Assembly (NCBI GenBank): GCA_027923505.1
Contig: BROI01000013.1
Coordinates: 372,001 to 436,000 of the forward strand
DNA: 64,000 bases
Reading direction: 5' to 3'
From: Mayamaea pseudoterrestris
Lineage: Eukaryota > Bacillariophyta > Bacillariophyceae > Sellaphorales > Sellaphoraceae
Shown: positions 21,026 through 32,196 of the stretch, piece by piece
How the letters are laid out: each line of letters begins with the position of its first letter
Numbering within the stretch: the stretch's first letter is position 1
The notes under the pieces: model-generated
Told to the model about the DNA's origin: nothing
Database searches by the model: none
The model's input: only the letters and a program-made list of their open reading frames with translations
Program-made: the position numbers and the translations under genes

Positions 21026-22075
21026 ATGATATCCGTTGCCACTCGATGTATCGGACGAGGTCGTGGTGGTGTCCGATTCTTTCCACCTCCTCCGCACCAC
21101 CACCAAACGCTGCGACCAACAGCACAAATCCTACAATCGCAGACTCGCGCGGCTAGTTGTGGAACAGTGAACTGCATGGATCGGGACGCCGTTGCTGACT
21201 TGTTTCTACAGTACGCCAAGGAACGAAACGGTGAACTTACTCTGGATTGGCAAGACGTAGCTTGCTTGCTCAAGGGAATTGGCGAGGAACCGCGCAGTGA
21301 AACGGTGCAAATGCTATTCAAAGTAGCTGATAGAGACGGAAATGGAGTCATTGACGTTGACGAGTTTTTTGAGCATGCTGGAGTGTTCCTGGGTGACAGT
21401 CCCGCTCGAATCATCATCATGGTAGGAGGTCCTGGGTCAGGAAAAGGTTTGCTCTCCAAGCGTCTGGAAAAGGAATGCAACGTCGTTCATCTTTCCTCGG
21501 GAGAACTACTACGAAGCGAAGTAGAAATGGGCACGACACTGGGTATGCACGTTAGAGAGCTGATCAAGAAGGGAGAGCTAGTTTCATCCGCGTTGATGGT
21601 CGCTCTCATGAAGAAACGCATGCAGCAACATCCTGGCAAAAGGATTCTACTGGACGGCTTTCCTCGGTCGCTGCAAAATGCGTATGATCTTGTGACACTA
21701 TGTGGTAAACCGGAACTTGCCTTGCACTTGGTTTGTGACGATACTGTTTTGATGGAGCGCATCATGTCGCGGGGCGCCAAGGCAACAGCGTCGGGAGTCG
21801 GGGTTCGCACAGACGACAATTTTCACACTGCGTTGGAGCGCATTCGAACTTACCATAAGTATCATGCCAAGACGCTTGAATGGCTTCGAGAGCAACATGT
21901 ACCAATTGTGAATTTGGATTGTGAAGGCTCACCGGATCAGGTTTGGAGTCAATTAATGACAATTGGCAGGCTTATGCGGCCAGTGGTAAAGTCATCCACG
22001 GAATGGATCAAAGGCATGGACGGATACAATGAAACCGATTGGAGCTCTGATCCAGGTAGAATATCTTCTTTTTAA
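21026..22075 (+). CDS. EF-hand adenylate kinase / UMP-CMP kinase-like protein
   Basis: 349 residues from the ATG at 21026, in a good CACCATG context; the frame is open a little upstream but without an ATG. The first ~40 residues are Arg-rich with few acidic residues (MISVATRCIGRGRGG), like a mitochondrial presequence. An EF-hand loop DRDGNGVIDVDEF sits at about 103-115, with a weaker helix pair before it. The kinase domain follows: P-loop GGPGSGKG near 134, SSGELLRSE, LLDGFPRS and VRTDDN, the last with the arginine and aspartate of the NMP-kinase lid/core. The lid is short, as in UMP-CMP kinase and adenylate kinase 1. The protein would move phosphate between nucleotides; calcium control is inferred from the EF-hand. 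The preferred nucleotide cannot be told by eye. Confidence 0.85.
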   Translation: MISVATRCIGRGRGGVRFFPPPPHHHQTLRPTAQILQSQTRAASCGTVNCMDRDAVADLFLQYAKERNGELTLDWQDVACLLKGIGEEPRSETVQMLFKVADRDGNGVIDVDEFFEHAGVFLGDSPARIIIMVGGPGSGKGLLSKRLEKECNVVHLSSGELLRSEVEMGTTLGMHVRELIKKGELVSSALMVALMKKRMQQHPGKRILLDGFPRSLQNAYDLVTLCGKPELALHLVCDDTVLMERIMSRGAKATASGVGVRTDDNFHTALERIRTYHKYHAKTLEWLREQHVPIVNLDCEGSPDQVWSQLMTIGRLMRPVVKSSTEWIKGMDGYNETDWSSDPGRISSF

Positions 22076-22185
22076 CTGCACATATGTACGAGCCAGTGCA
22101 TGAAGCAGCGCACCGACAATACAGCTGCCTGTAAAACCGGCGGAGCACTCGACTACGCTAGTCAACTACTAAACTGCAGTAACAC

Positions 22186-23127
22186 TTATGACCGTTCTCT
22201 TTTAGATATATCATAGGCTGCTTTTTCATACAAGGCGGTTCCTCGATCCGGTGCTTGCAGTGGCACTGGATCTGGCAGCAATTCCGTTGACCCCATCAGC
22301 ATTTCTCGCACCTCCCCATTTTTGAAGCGATACGAGCTAAAGCTTCCGACATTAATGTTTGCAGCTCCGGCTGCATACAGTTGCGCAATCTGCAAAACAT
22401 CCGCATGTGACACTAATACCAAGTGACAGTCATTAAACTGGTCCTCGCACTCCAGGACTACTTTGCGTATGCGATGACAAACGGCAGCCACTGATTCAAC
22501 GTCAAACGCAGTATGAGTCAAATTAAACTGATTAAGTGGCCATACATAGGCGTAGGTGTAAATAGCCTGCGCGTCCAAGCGACCAAAGTAGCGTTCGACA
22601 AGATTGTCTTGCATGAAAATGGTCGTGTCCAGCTCAAGGTTCAGATTTGCGATGCGATCTTTGTGGTGGAGTAGGCCATCGAGACATGCTTCAGCTGTTT
22701 GCTTGGCTCGAGCAAATGGAGAGCTGATGAGTATCAAGCGGCTTCGACTGTTGTTCAAAGCTGAACCTTTTTCCTCAATGCAATCAAGCAATGCCAAAGC
22801 ACTTGCCTTTCCTTGCTCGTACCCCGTCGAAGTAAGTCCGTGAGTGTCAGTGTATGCCAAAGATCGTGAAGAGCTAATGATTTCAGCAACATTTGCTGTA
22901 CTCTGGCCATGTCTTAGCAAATAGTAGTTGTTGGTAAGATTTGCCGGAAGTGGAGGAGGCATTTCTGTGACAGAAGCCACACCAATCGGGAAGACTGCTG
23001 CTCGACGAGAAAATCTTGTCAATCGAGCGTTTAGAAACGGAACGAACGCATCAGAGCATGCAAGAATTAGTGACACTGCAACAGCTTGAAAGAAACATTT
23101 ATTTCTATCCGTGCTTGTTATTACCAT
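22186..23127 (-). CDS. Histidine phosphatase (phosphoglycerate-mutase-like), plastid-targeted
   Basis: 313 residues from the ATG at 23127. The N-terminus has a hydrophobic signal (FFQAVAVSLILACSDA) followed by Phe28 and a basic stretch, which fits the diatom bipartite plastid signal. The catalytic RHGQST motif with the phosphorylated histidine is at residues 72-77. Downstream are SSPFARAKQTAE and, near the end, LVLVSHADVLQIAQL with the second catalytic histidine. The family includes metabolic mutases, sugar phosphatases and phosphoprotein phosphatases. No feature singles out one substrate. Its length and the lack of mutase-specific segments favour a phosphatase over a glycolytic mutase. The upstream 177 bases lead directly into the satellite. 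Confidence 0.82.
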   Translation of the reverse strand: MVITSTDRNKCFFQAVAVSLILACSDAFVPFLNARLTRFSRRAAVFPIGVASVTEMPPPLPANLTNNYYLLRHGQSTANVAEIISSSRSLAYTDTHGLTSTGYEQGKASALALLDCIEEKGSALNNSRSRLILISSPFARAKQTAEACLDGLLHHKDRIANLNLELDTTIFMQDNLVERYFGRLDAQAIYTYAYVWPLNQFNLTHTAFDVESVAAVCHRIRKVVLECEDQFNDCHLVLVSHADVLQIAQLYAAGAANINVGSFSSYRFKNGEVREMLMGSTELLPDPVPLQAPDRGTALYEKAAYDISKRERS

Positions 23128-23304
23128 CGTGTTATACCGGTAGACGATTTGCAATTACAACTCACACAACGCACTCATTGTAACGATCACGAAATCCGGC
23201 AGGCATTCGCGCTACGACAGTTATTGCGGTGCGAGATATCATCGAATGACGAAGCAAACCACCTATCCTGGATACTCACCGGATTATGGGCATACATGAA
23301 GATC

Positions 23305-26300
23305 GTGCCAACATCATTTATCAGGCTGTGCTACACGAGGGCATGCCTGGCTGGTGACTCAGTAGACTGCAATGTGATTGGTGACAACTTGTCACCAATC
23401 TCAGCCAGCAGATGCCTTCATTTTCAAACACCCCTACAGCAAGCCCTGTAGGTGCCCAATTTACACCAGAATGGTGCCAACAACCTTATATCAGGTGCGC
23501 TACAAGATGGATTGACTGGCTGGTATCTCAGGGGATGGCAATGTATTTGGTGACAACTTGTCACCAATCTCAGCCAGCAGATGCCATCATTTTCAAATGC
23601 CCCTACAGCAAGCCCTGTAGGTGCCCAAAATACACCAGAATGGTGCCAACATCATTATTCAGGCTGCGCTACAAGATGATAGGCTTGGCTGGTGTCTCAG
23701 GGGATGGCAATGTATTTGGTGACAACCTGTCACCAGTCTCAGCCTGCAGATGCCGTGACATTCAAACGCCCCTACAGCAAGCCCTGTAGGTGCGTAAAAT
23801 ACACCAGAATGGTGCCACCATCCTTATTCCGGTTGCGCTACAAGATGATAGGCTTGGCTGATGTGTCAGGGGATGGCAATGTATTTGGTGACAACCTGTC
23901 ACCAGTCTCAGCCTGCAGATGCCGTGACATTCAAATGCCCCTACAGCAAGCCCTGTAGGTGCCCAAAATACACCAGAATGGTGCCAACATCATAATTTAA
24001 GGTGCGCTACAAGATGGATTGACTGGCTGGTGTCTCAGGGGATGGCAATGTATTTGGCGACAACTTGTCACCAGTCTCAGCCCGCAGATGCCGTCACATT
24101 CAAACGCCCCTACAGCAAGCCCTGTAGGTGCCCAACATACACCAGGATAGTGCCAACATCCTTATTCAGGCTGCGCTACAAAATGGTAGTCTTGGCTGGT
24201 GTCTCAGGGGATGGCAATGTATTTGGTGACAACTTGTCACCAATCTCAGCCCGCAGATGCCATGAAATTCAAACGCCCCTACAACAAGCCCTGTAGGTGC
24301 TCAAAATACACCAGAATAGTGCCAACCTCATTATTCAGGCAGCGCTACAAGATGGTAGGCTTGGCTGGTGTCTCAGGGGATGGCAATGTATTTGGTGACA
24401 ACTTGTCACCAGTCTCAGCCAGCAGATGCCGTCATTTTCAAATGCCCATACCTTGAGCCCTGTAGGTGTCCACATTACACCAGAATGGTGCCAACATCAT
24501 TATTCAGGCTGCGCTACATGATGGTAGGCTTGGATGGTGTCTCAGGGGATGGCAATGTATTTGGTGACAACTTGTCACCAGTCTCAGCCCGCAGATGCCG
24601 TGACATTCAAACGCCCCTACAGCAAGCCCTGTAGGTGCCTAAAATACACCAGAATGGTGCCACCATCCTTATTCCGGTTGCGCTACAAGATGATAGGCTT
24701 GGCTGGTGTGTCAGGGGATGGCAATGTATTTGGCGACAACTTGTCACCAGTCTCAGCCCGCAGATGCCGTGACCTTCAAACACCCCTACAGCAAGCCCTG
24801 TAGGTGCCCAATTTACACCAGAATGGTGCCAACAACCTTATATCAGGTGCGCTACAAGATGGTAGGCTTGGATGGTGTGTCAGGGGATGGCAATGTATTT
24901 GGTGACAACTTGTCACCAGTCTCAGCCCGCAGATGCCGTGACATTCAAACACCCCTACAGCAAGCCCTGTAGGTGCCCAATTTACACCAGAATGGTGCCA
25001 TATCATTATTCAGGCTGCGCTACAAGATGATAGGCTTGGATGGTGTCTCAGGGGATGGCAATGTATTTGGTGACAACTTGTCACCAGTCTCATCATGCAG
25101 ATGCCATGACATTCAAACGCCCCTACAGCAAGCCCTGTAGGTGCCTAAAATACACCAGAATGGTGCCAACCTCATTATTCAGGCTGCGCTACAAGATGAT
25201 AGGCTTGGATGGTGTCTCAGAGGATGGCAATGTATTTAGTGACAACTTGTCACCAATCTCAGCCCGCAGATGCCATGACATTCAAATGGCCCTACAGCAA
25301 GCCCTGTAGGTGCCCAGATTACATCAAAATGGTGCCAACACCATTTTCTAGGCTGGGATACAAGATGGTAGGCCCAGCTGGTGTCTCAGGGGATGGCAAT
25401 GTATTTGGTGACAACTTGTCACCAATCTCAGCCCGAAGATGCAATGACATTCAAATGGCCCTACAGCAAGCCCTGTAGGTGCCCAAAATACACCAGAATG
25501 GTGCCAACATCATTATTCAGGCTGCGCTACAAGATGATAGGCTTGGATGGTGTCTCAGGGGATGGCAATGTATTTGGTGACAACTTGTCACCAGTCTCAT
25601 CCCGCAGATGCCATGACATTCAAACGCCCCTACAGCAAGCCCTGTAGGTGCTCAAAATACACCAGAATAGTGCCAACCTCATTATTCAGGCAGCGCTACA
25701 AGATGGTAGGCTTGGCTGGTGTCTCAGGGGATGGCAATGTATTTGGTGACAACTTGTCACCAGTCTCAGCCAGCAGATGCCGTCATTTTCAAATGCCCAT
25801 ACCTTGAGCCCTGTAGGTGTCCACATTACACCTGAATGGTGCCAACATCATTATTCAGGCTGCGCTACATGATGGTAGGCTTGGATGGTGTCTCAGGGGA
25901 TGGCAATGTATTTGGTGACAACTTGTCACCAGTCTCAGCCCGCAGATGCCGTGACATTCAAACGCCCCTACAGCAAGCCCTGTAGGTGCCTAAAATACAC
26001 CAGAATGGTGCCACCATCCTTATTCCGGTAGCGCTACAAGATGATAGGCTTGGCTGGTGTGTCAGGGGATGGCAATGTATTTGGTGACAACTTGTCACCA
26101 GTCTCAGCCCGCAGATGCCGTGACATTCAAACACCCCTACAGCAAGCCCTGTAGGTGCCCAATTTACACCAGAATGGTGCCAACAACCTTAAATCAGGTG
26201 CGCTACAAGATGGATTGACTGGCTGGTATCTCAGGGGATGGCAATGTATTTGGTGACAACTTGTCACCAATCTCAGCCAGCAGATGCCATCATTTTCAAA

Positions 26301-29300
26301 TGCCCCTACAGCAAGCCCTGTAGGTGCCCAAAATACACCAGAATGGTGCCAACTCATTATTCAGGCCGCGCTACAAGATGATAGGCTTGGATGGTGTCTC
26401 ATGGGATGGCAATGTATTTGGTGACAACTTGTCACCAGTCTCATCCCGCAGATGCCGTGACATTCAAACGCCCCTACAGCAAGCCCTGTAGGTGCTCAAA
26501 ATACACCAGAATAGTGCCAACCTCATTATTCAGGCTGCGCTACATGATGGTAGGCTTGGATGGTGTCTCAGAGGATGGCAATGTATTTGGTGACAACTTG
26601 TCACCAATCTCAGCCCTCAGATGCCATGACATTCAAATGGCCCTACAGCAAGCCCTGTAGGTGCCCAGATTACATCAAAATGGTGCCAACACCATTTTCT
26701 AGGCTGGGATACAAGATGGTAGGCCCGGCTGGTGTCTCAGGGGATGGCAATGTATTTGGTGACAACTTGTCACCAATCTCAGCCCGAAGATGCAATGACA
26801 TTCAAACGGCCCTACAGCAAGCCCTGTAGATGTCCAAATTACACCAGAATGGTGCCAACATCATTATTCAGGCTGCTCTACAAGATGGTAGGCTCGGCTG
26901 GTGTCTCAGGGGATGGCAATGTATTTGGTGACAACTTGTCACCTATCTCAGCACGCCGAGGCCATGACATTCAAATGCCCCTACAGCAAGCCTTGTAGGT
27001 GTCCACATTACACCAGAATGGTGCCAACATCATTATTCAGGCTGCGCTACAAGATGGTAGGCTTGGCTGGTGTCTCAGGGGATGGCAATGTATTTGGTGA
27101 CAACTTGTCACCAGTCTCAGCCCGCAGATGCCGTGACATTCAAACGCCCCTACAGCAAGCCCTGTAGGTGCCTAAAATACACCAGAATGGTGCCACCATC
27201 CTTATTCCGGTTGCGCTACAAGATGATAGGCTTGGCTGGTGTGTCAGGGGATGGCAATGTATTTGGTGACAACTTGTCACCAGTCTCAGCCCGCAGATGC
27301 CGTGACCTTCAAACACCCCTACAGCAAGCCCTGTAGGTGCCCAAAATACACCAGAATAGTGCCAACAACCTTATATCAGGTGCGCTACAAGATGGTAGGC
27401 TTGGCTGGTGTCTCAGGGGATGGCAATGTATTTGGTGACAACTTGTCACCAGTCTCAGCCCGCAGATGCCATCATTTTCAAATGCCCCTACAGCAAGCCC
27501 TGTAGGTGCCCAAAATACACCAGAATAGTGCCAACCTCATTATTCAGGCTGCGCTACATGATGGTAGGCTTGGATGGTGTCTCAGAGGATGGCAATGTAT
27601 TTGGTGACAACTTGTCACCAGTCTCAGCCCGCAGATGCCGTGACATTCAAACACCCCTACAGCAAGCCCTGTAGGTGCCCAATTTACACCAGAATGGTGC
27701 CAACAACCTTATATCAGGTGCGCTACAAGATGGATTGACTGGCTGGTATCTCAGGGGATGGCAATGTATTTGGTGACAACTTGTCACCAATCTCAGCCAG
27801 CAGATGCCATCATTTTCAAATGGCCCTACAGCAAGCCCTGTAGGTGCCCAAAATACACCAGAATGGTGCCAGCATCATTATTCAGGCTGCGCTACAAGAT
27901 GATAGGCTTGGATGGTGTCTCAGGGGATGGCAATGTATTTGGTGACAACCTTTCACCAGTCTCAGCCTGCAGATGCCGTGACATTCAAACGCCCCTACAG
28001 CAAGCCCTGTAGGTGCCCAAAATACACCAGAATAGTGCCAACATCATTATTCAGGCTGCGCTACAAGATGGTTGGCTTGGCTGGTGTCTCAGGGGATGGC
28101 AATGTATTTGGTGACAACTTGTCACCAGTCTCAGCCCGCAGATGCCGTCACATTCAAACGCCCCTACAGCAAGCCCTGTAGGTGCCCAAAATACACCAGA
28201 ATGGTGCCAACATCCTTATTCAAGCTGCGCTACAAGATGATAGGCTTAGATGGTGTCTCAGGGGATGGCAATGTATTTGGTGACAACCTGTCACCAGTCT
28301 CAGCCTGCAGATGCCGTGACATTCAAACGCCCCTACAGCAAGCCCTGTAGGTGCCCAAAATACACCAGAATGGTGCCAACATCATAATTTAAGCTGCGCT
28401 ACAAGATGGTAGGCTTGGCTGGTGTCTCAGGGGATGGCAATGTATTTGGCGACAACTTGTCACCAGTCTCAGCCCGCAGATGCCGTCACATTCAAACGCC
28501 CCTACAGCAAGCCCTGTAGGTGCCCAACATACACCAGGATAGTGCCAACATCCTTATTCAGGCTGCGCTACAAAATGGTAGTCTTGGCTGGTGTCTCAGG
28601 GGATGGCAATGTATTTGGTGACAACTTGTCACCAGTCTCAGCCTGCAGATGCCGTCACATTCAAACGCCCCTACAGCAAGCCCTGTAGGTGCCCAAAATA
28701 CACCAGAATGGTGCCAGCATCATTATTTAGGCTGCGCTACAAGATGATAGGCTTAGATGGTGTCTCAGGGGATGGCAATGTATTTGGTGACAACCTGTCA
28801 CCAGTCTCAGCCTGCAGATGCCGTGACATTCAAATGCCCCTGCAGCAAGCCCTGTAGGTGCCCAAAATACACCAGAATAGTGCCAACATCATGATTCAAA
28901 CTGCGCTACAAGATGGTTGGCTTGGCTGGTGTCTCAGGGGATGGCAATGTATTTGGTGACAACTTGTCACCAGTCTCAGCCCGCAGATGCCGTCACATTC
29001 AAACGCCCCTACAGCAAGCCCTGTAGGTGCCCAAAATACACCAGAATGGTGCCAACATCCTTATTCAGGCTGCGCTACAAGATGATAGGCTTAGATGGTG
29101 TCTCAGGGGATGGCAATGTATTTGGTGACAACCTGTCACCAGTCTCAGCCTGCAGATGCCGTGACATTCAAACGCCCCTACAGCAAGCCCTGTAGGTGCC
29201 CTAAATACCCCAGAATGGTGCCAACATCATTATTCAGGCTGCGCTACAAGATGGTAGGCTTGGATGGTGTCTCAGGGGATGGCTATGTATTTGGTGACAA

Positions 29301-30690
29301 CTGGTCACCAGTCTCAGCCCGCAGATGCCATGACATTCAAACGCCCCTACAGCAAGCCCTGTAGGTGCCCAAAATACACCAGAATGTAGCCAACATCATT
29401 ATGCAGGCTGCGCTACAAGATGGTAGGCTTGGATGGTGTCTCAGGGGATAGCAATGTATTTGGCGACAACTTGTCACCAGTCTCAGCCTGCAGATGCCGT
29501 GACATTCAAACGCCCCTACAGCAAGCCCTGTAGGTGCCCAAAATACACCAGGATAGTGCCAACATCCTTATTCAGGCTGCGCTACAAAATGGTAGTCTTG
29601 GCTGGTGTCTCAGGGGATGGCAATGTATTTGGTGACAACTTGTCACCAATCTCAGCCAGCAGATGCCATCATTTTCAAATGCCCCTACAGCAAGCCCTGT
29701 AGGTGCCCAAAATACCCCAGAATGGTGCCAACATCCTTATTCAGGCGGCTACAAGATGGTAGGCTTGGATGGTGTCTCAGGGGATGGCTATGTATTTGGT
29801 GACAACTGGTCACCAGTCTCAGCCCGCAGATGCCATGACATTCAAACGCCCCTACAGCAAGCCCTGTAGGTGCCCAAAATACACCAGAATGTAGCCAACA
29901 TCATTATGCAGGCTGCGCTACAAGATGGTGGGCTTGGCTGGTGTCTCAGGGGATGGCAATGCATTTGGTGACAACTTGTCACCAGTCTCAGCCCGCAGAT
30001 GCCGTCACATTCAAACGCCCCTACAGCAAGCCCTGTAGGTGCCCAACATACACCAGGATAGTGCCAACATCCTTATTCAGGCTGCGCTACAAAATGGTAG
30101 TCTTGGCTGGTGTCTCACGGGATGGCAGTGTATTTGGTGACAACTTGTCACCAGTCTCAGCCCGCAGATGCCGTGACATTCAAATGCCCCTACAGCAAGC
30201 CCTGTAGGTGCCCAACATACACCAGAATGGTGCCAACATCATTATTCAGGCTGCGCTACAAGATGGTAGGCTTGGCTGGTGTCTCAGGGGATGGCAATGT
30301 ATTTGGTGACATCTTGTCACCAGCCTCAGCCCGCAGATGCCGTCACATTCAAACGCCCCTACAGCAAGCCCTGTAGGTGCCCAAAATACACCAGAATGGT
30401 GCCAACATCCTTATTCAGGCTGCGTTACAAGATGGTAGTCTTGGCTGGTGTCTCAGGGATGGCAATGTATTTGGTGACAAATTGTCACTAGTCTCAGCCT
30501 GCAGATGCCGTGACTTTCAACTGCCCATTCTTATAGCCAGGTCCAACCGCCCATTCATGACCAGTATACACCAGCATGGTGGCATCATCCTTATGTAGGC
30601 TACTGTACAAGATGGAATGCCTGGCTGGTGCCTCAAAAGGCACCTTTTTGCTATCGGTGAGAATAGTTTACCAGTCCCAGCCAGCGGCCC
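23305..30690. repeat. 169-bp satellite array, about 43 units
   Basis: Head-to-tail units of 169 bases fill 7.4 kb. Each holds a 17-base inverted repeat, GGTGACAACTTGTCACC (8-base arms around one C), and about 50 bases on a second one, CTACAGCAAGCCCTGTAG (6-base stem, 6-base loop). First and last units are the most divergent, as expected when unequal exchange homogenises the middle. Diagnostic variants recur: rare sequences at 24441 and 25321 come back at 25792 and 26672, both 1351 bases later (eight units less one base), so a multi-unit block was duplicated. Other pairs lie five and three units apart. Since 169 is not a multiple of three, the many 88-codon frames in the array drift between frames and are not genes. 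No known family is recognised. Confidence 0.96.
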
Positions 30691-30921
30691 AATGTCAGAG
30701 CCATAGCCATGACATAGACAACAGGATTTAAGCAAATTGCTAGAGCACTAAGTTCACTTTTTAAGCGTTGATATCTATGCAAACACACATTTTGATTAAG
30801 ACACAGCACTTTTGTCCACCTCACAAAACCATATTTAGGCAAGTATGTGTGCCATACTAGAGTGGAAATGGTGCAGCTGCACTTTCACTTCATTTGCGTT
30901 TACTTCTATCTATTATGAACT

Positions 30922-31932
30922 CTACAGGTGGGCATTAGTATAGCCACTATCATGTTCTATTGCGCTGGAGAGGATGAGATCAAATGTGATCTCCTTATTC
31001 AACATTATGAGGTCACCTGCACTGTGAGTCGGAAGAGCCCATATCTTATCAATGACTGCAAAAGACGCAGCATCTTGTATTTCACCCCACACTGTGCCAA
31101 GAATGTATTTGTGAGCATGCTGCTGGGGATGCAACCCATGTACTCACACATTTGTTACACAAGTACTTACCAGTATGCTGAGTACCCCACCAATCAGCTT
31201 TTCTCTTGTAATTGTCAATAAAAAAGTCTGGTCCTGTATCTCCGGCAGCCCAAGCGACCATGCCCCGTGTCATTTCCTGCGATGCATTAAACAATAAAGG
31301 ACACAACGTCAAATCGAATTACGCAACGACGTTGACATTCACTCCGCAAACTGACTTACAGGTCCATGGCAAGCGCAGCTCTTGTCCCATTCAGGGCAAT
31401 TGTTCTTGACATGCTCATAGCCAGGCGGACATAGTCCCTTAACTTTGCTGACTGGAACCTTCTGGCGGTTGGCGATAATGCCTTGCAGAATGCCTGGTTT
31501 CTCGGCCCGATAAAGCTTGCAATTGGCGCAACCGACTGAAAACAAGTTCAGTATATATTGGACCGACTCTGGACTCAAATCGGGCCGAAGAGTGATGGTT
31601 ATATCGCCGATTTCTGTCGCGAGTATCAGCAGCTGCTTTGAAGAATCAACAGTGTCATGCTCTTCACTTCGCGCCAAGGGAGCACTTGGATTTACTCCAG
31701 CTTCAGCCTGCTTTCGATGTATTGCCTTTACTTCTACACCTCGGAGTTTTTGTGCTGCTGTTAGCTTGTCGACAATGGGTTTCGCTTTATCGCGGACCGA
31801 TCGGACAAAGCCAATCCACAAGCCGATGCTAATTGATCCAGCCACGACGAAAACGATGCTGAGAATGGTCTTCAAGGACGAGCCTGTTCTAGCTTTAGTT
31901 CGCGTGAGCGTCCTTTGGTTCTGCTTTTGCAT
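30922..31932 (-). CDS. Membrane-anchored cyclophilin-like protein, three exons
   Basis: Exons 31932-31360, 31276-31171 and 31091-30922 give 282 residues; the introns are 83 and 79 bases. The second join (phase 1) restores QHTVWGEI, the cyclophilin core. A hydrophobic segment near residues 28-52 (TILSIVFVVAGSISIGLWIG) is a single membrane anchor, so the rest probably faces the ER/Golgi lumen or cell exterior. The cyclophilin-like fold starts at LLILATEIGDITITLRPD. A cysteine-rich insert (CPPGYEHVKNNCPEWDKSCAC) is typical of secreted diatom forms. The usual catalytic FHR motif is replaced by YRAEKPGILQG, so prolyl isomerase activity is doubtful. The last exon ends 230 bases from the satellite. 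The gene is divergent from the acyl-CoA dehydrogenase across 264 bases. Confidence 0.8.
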
Positions 31933-32196
31933 GCTAGAATGGCTCAAGAGTCATACTATGAAAACATCCAAAGTCTCCGGAGGTGTGATGCTCGTCGGCT
32001 CATGGTGACATTGTCGCGAAAGGCGCGCGGGCGCGGGCGATTTGCGTCATACGGGACAACCTCTCATTCACGAGGTTCGGGCGAAAGAACAATCAAATCG
32101 ACAGCCATGATGACAGCCGAAAGAATCGTTTCGTGTCAGCAGCAACTTTTTATCCACTCCCACTCTCTCCTCCAAGGGTTTTATAACTGCTCAATC

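Noticed and set aside
23412-30491. Dozens of overlapping ~88-codon frames in the 169-bp array
   Set aside because: Their spacing is exactly the repeat period, they move through all frames because 169 is not divisible by three, and they overlap each other heavily. They are a by-product of the satellite.
23305-30690. CRISPR array
   Set aside because: Repeats are continuous 169-bp units without distinct spacers, and the window is eukaryotic.
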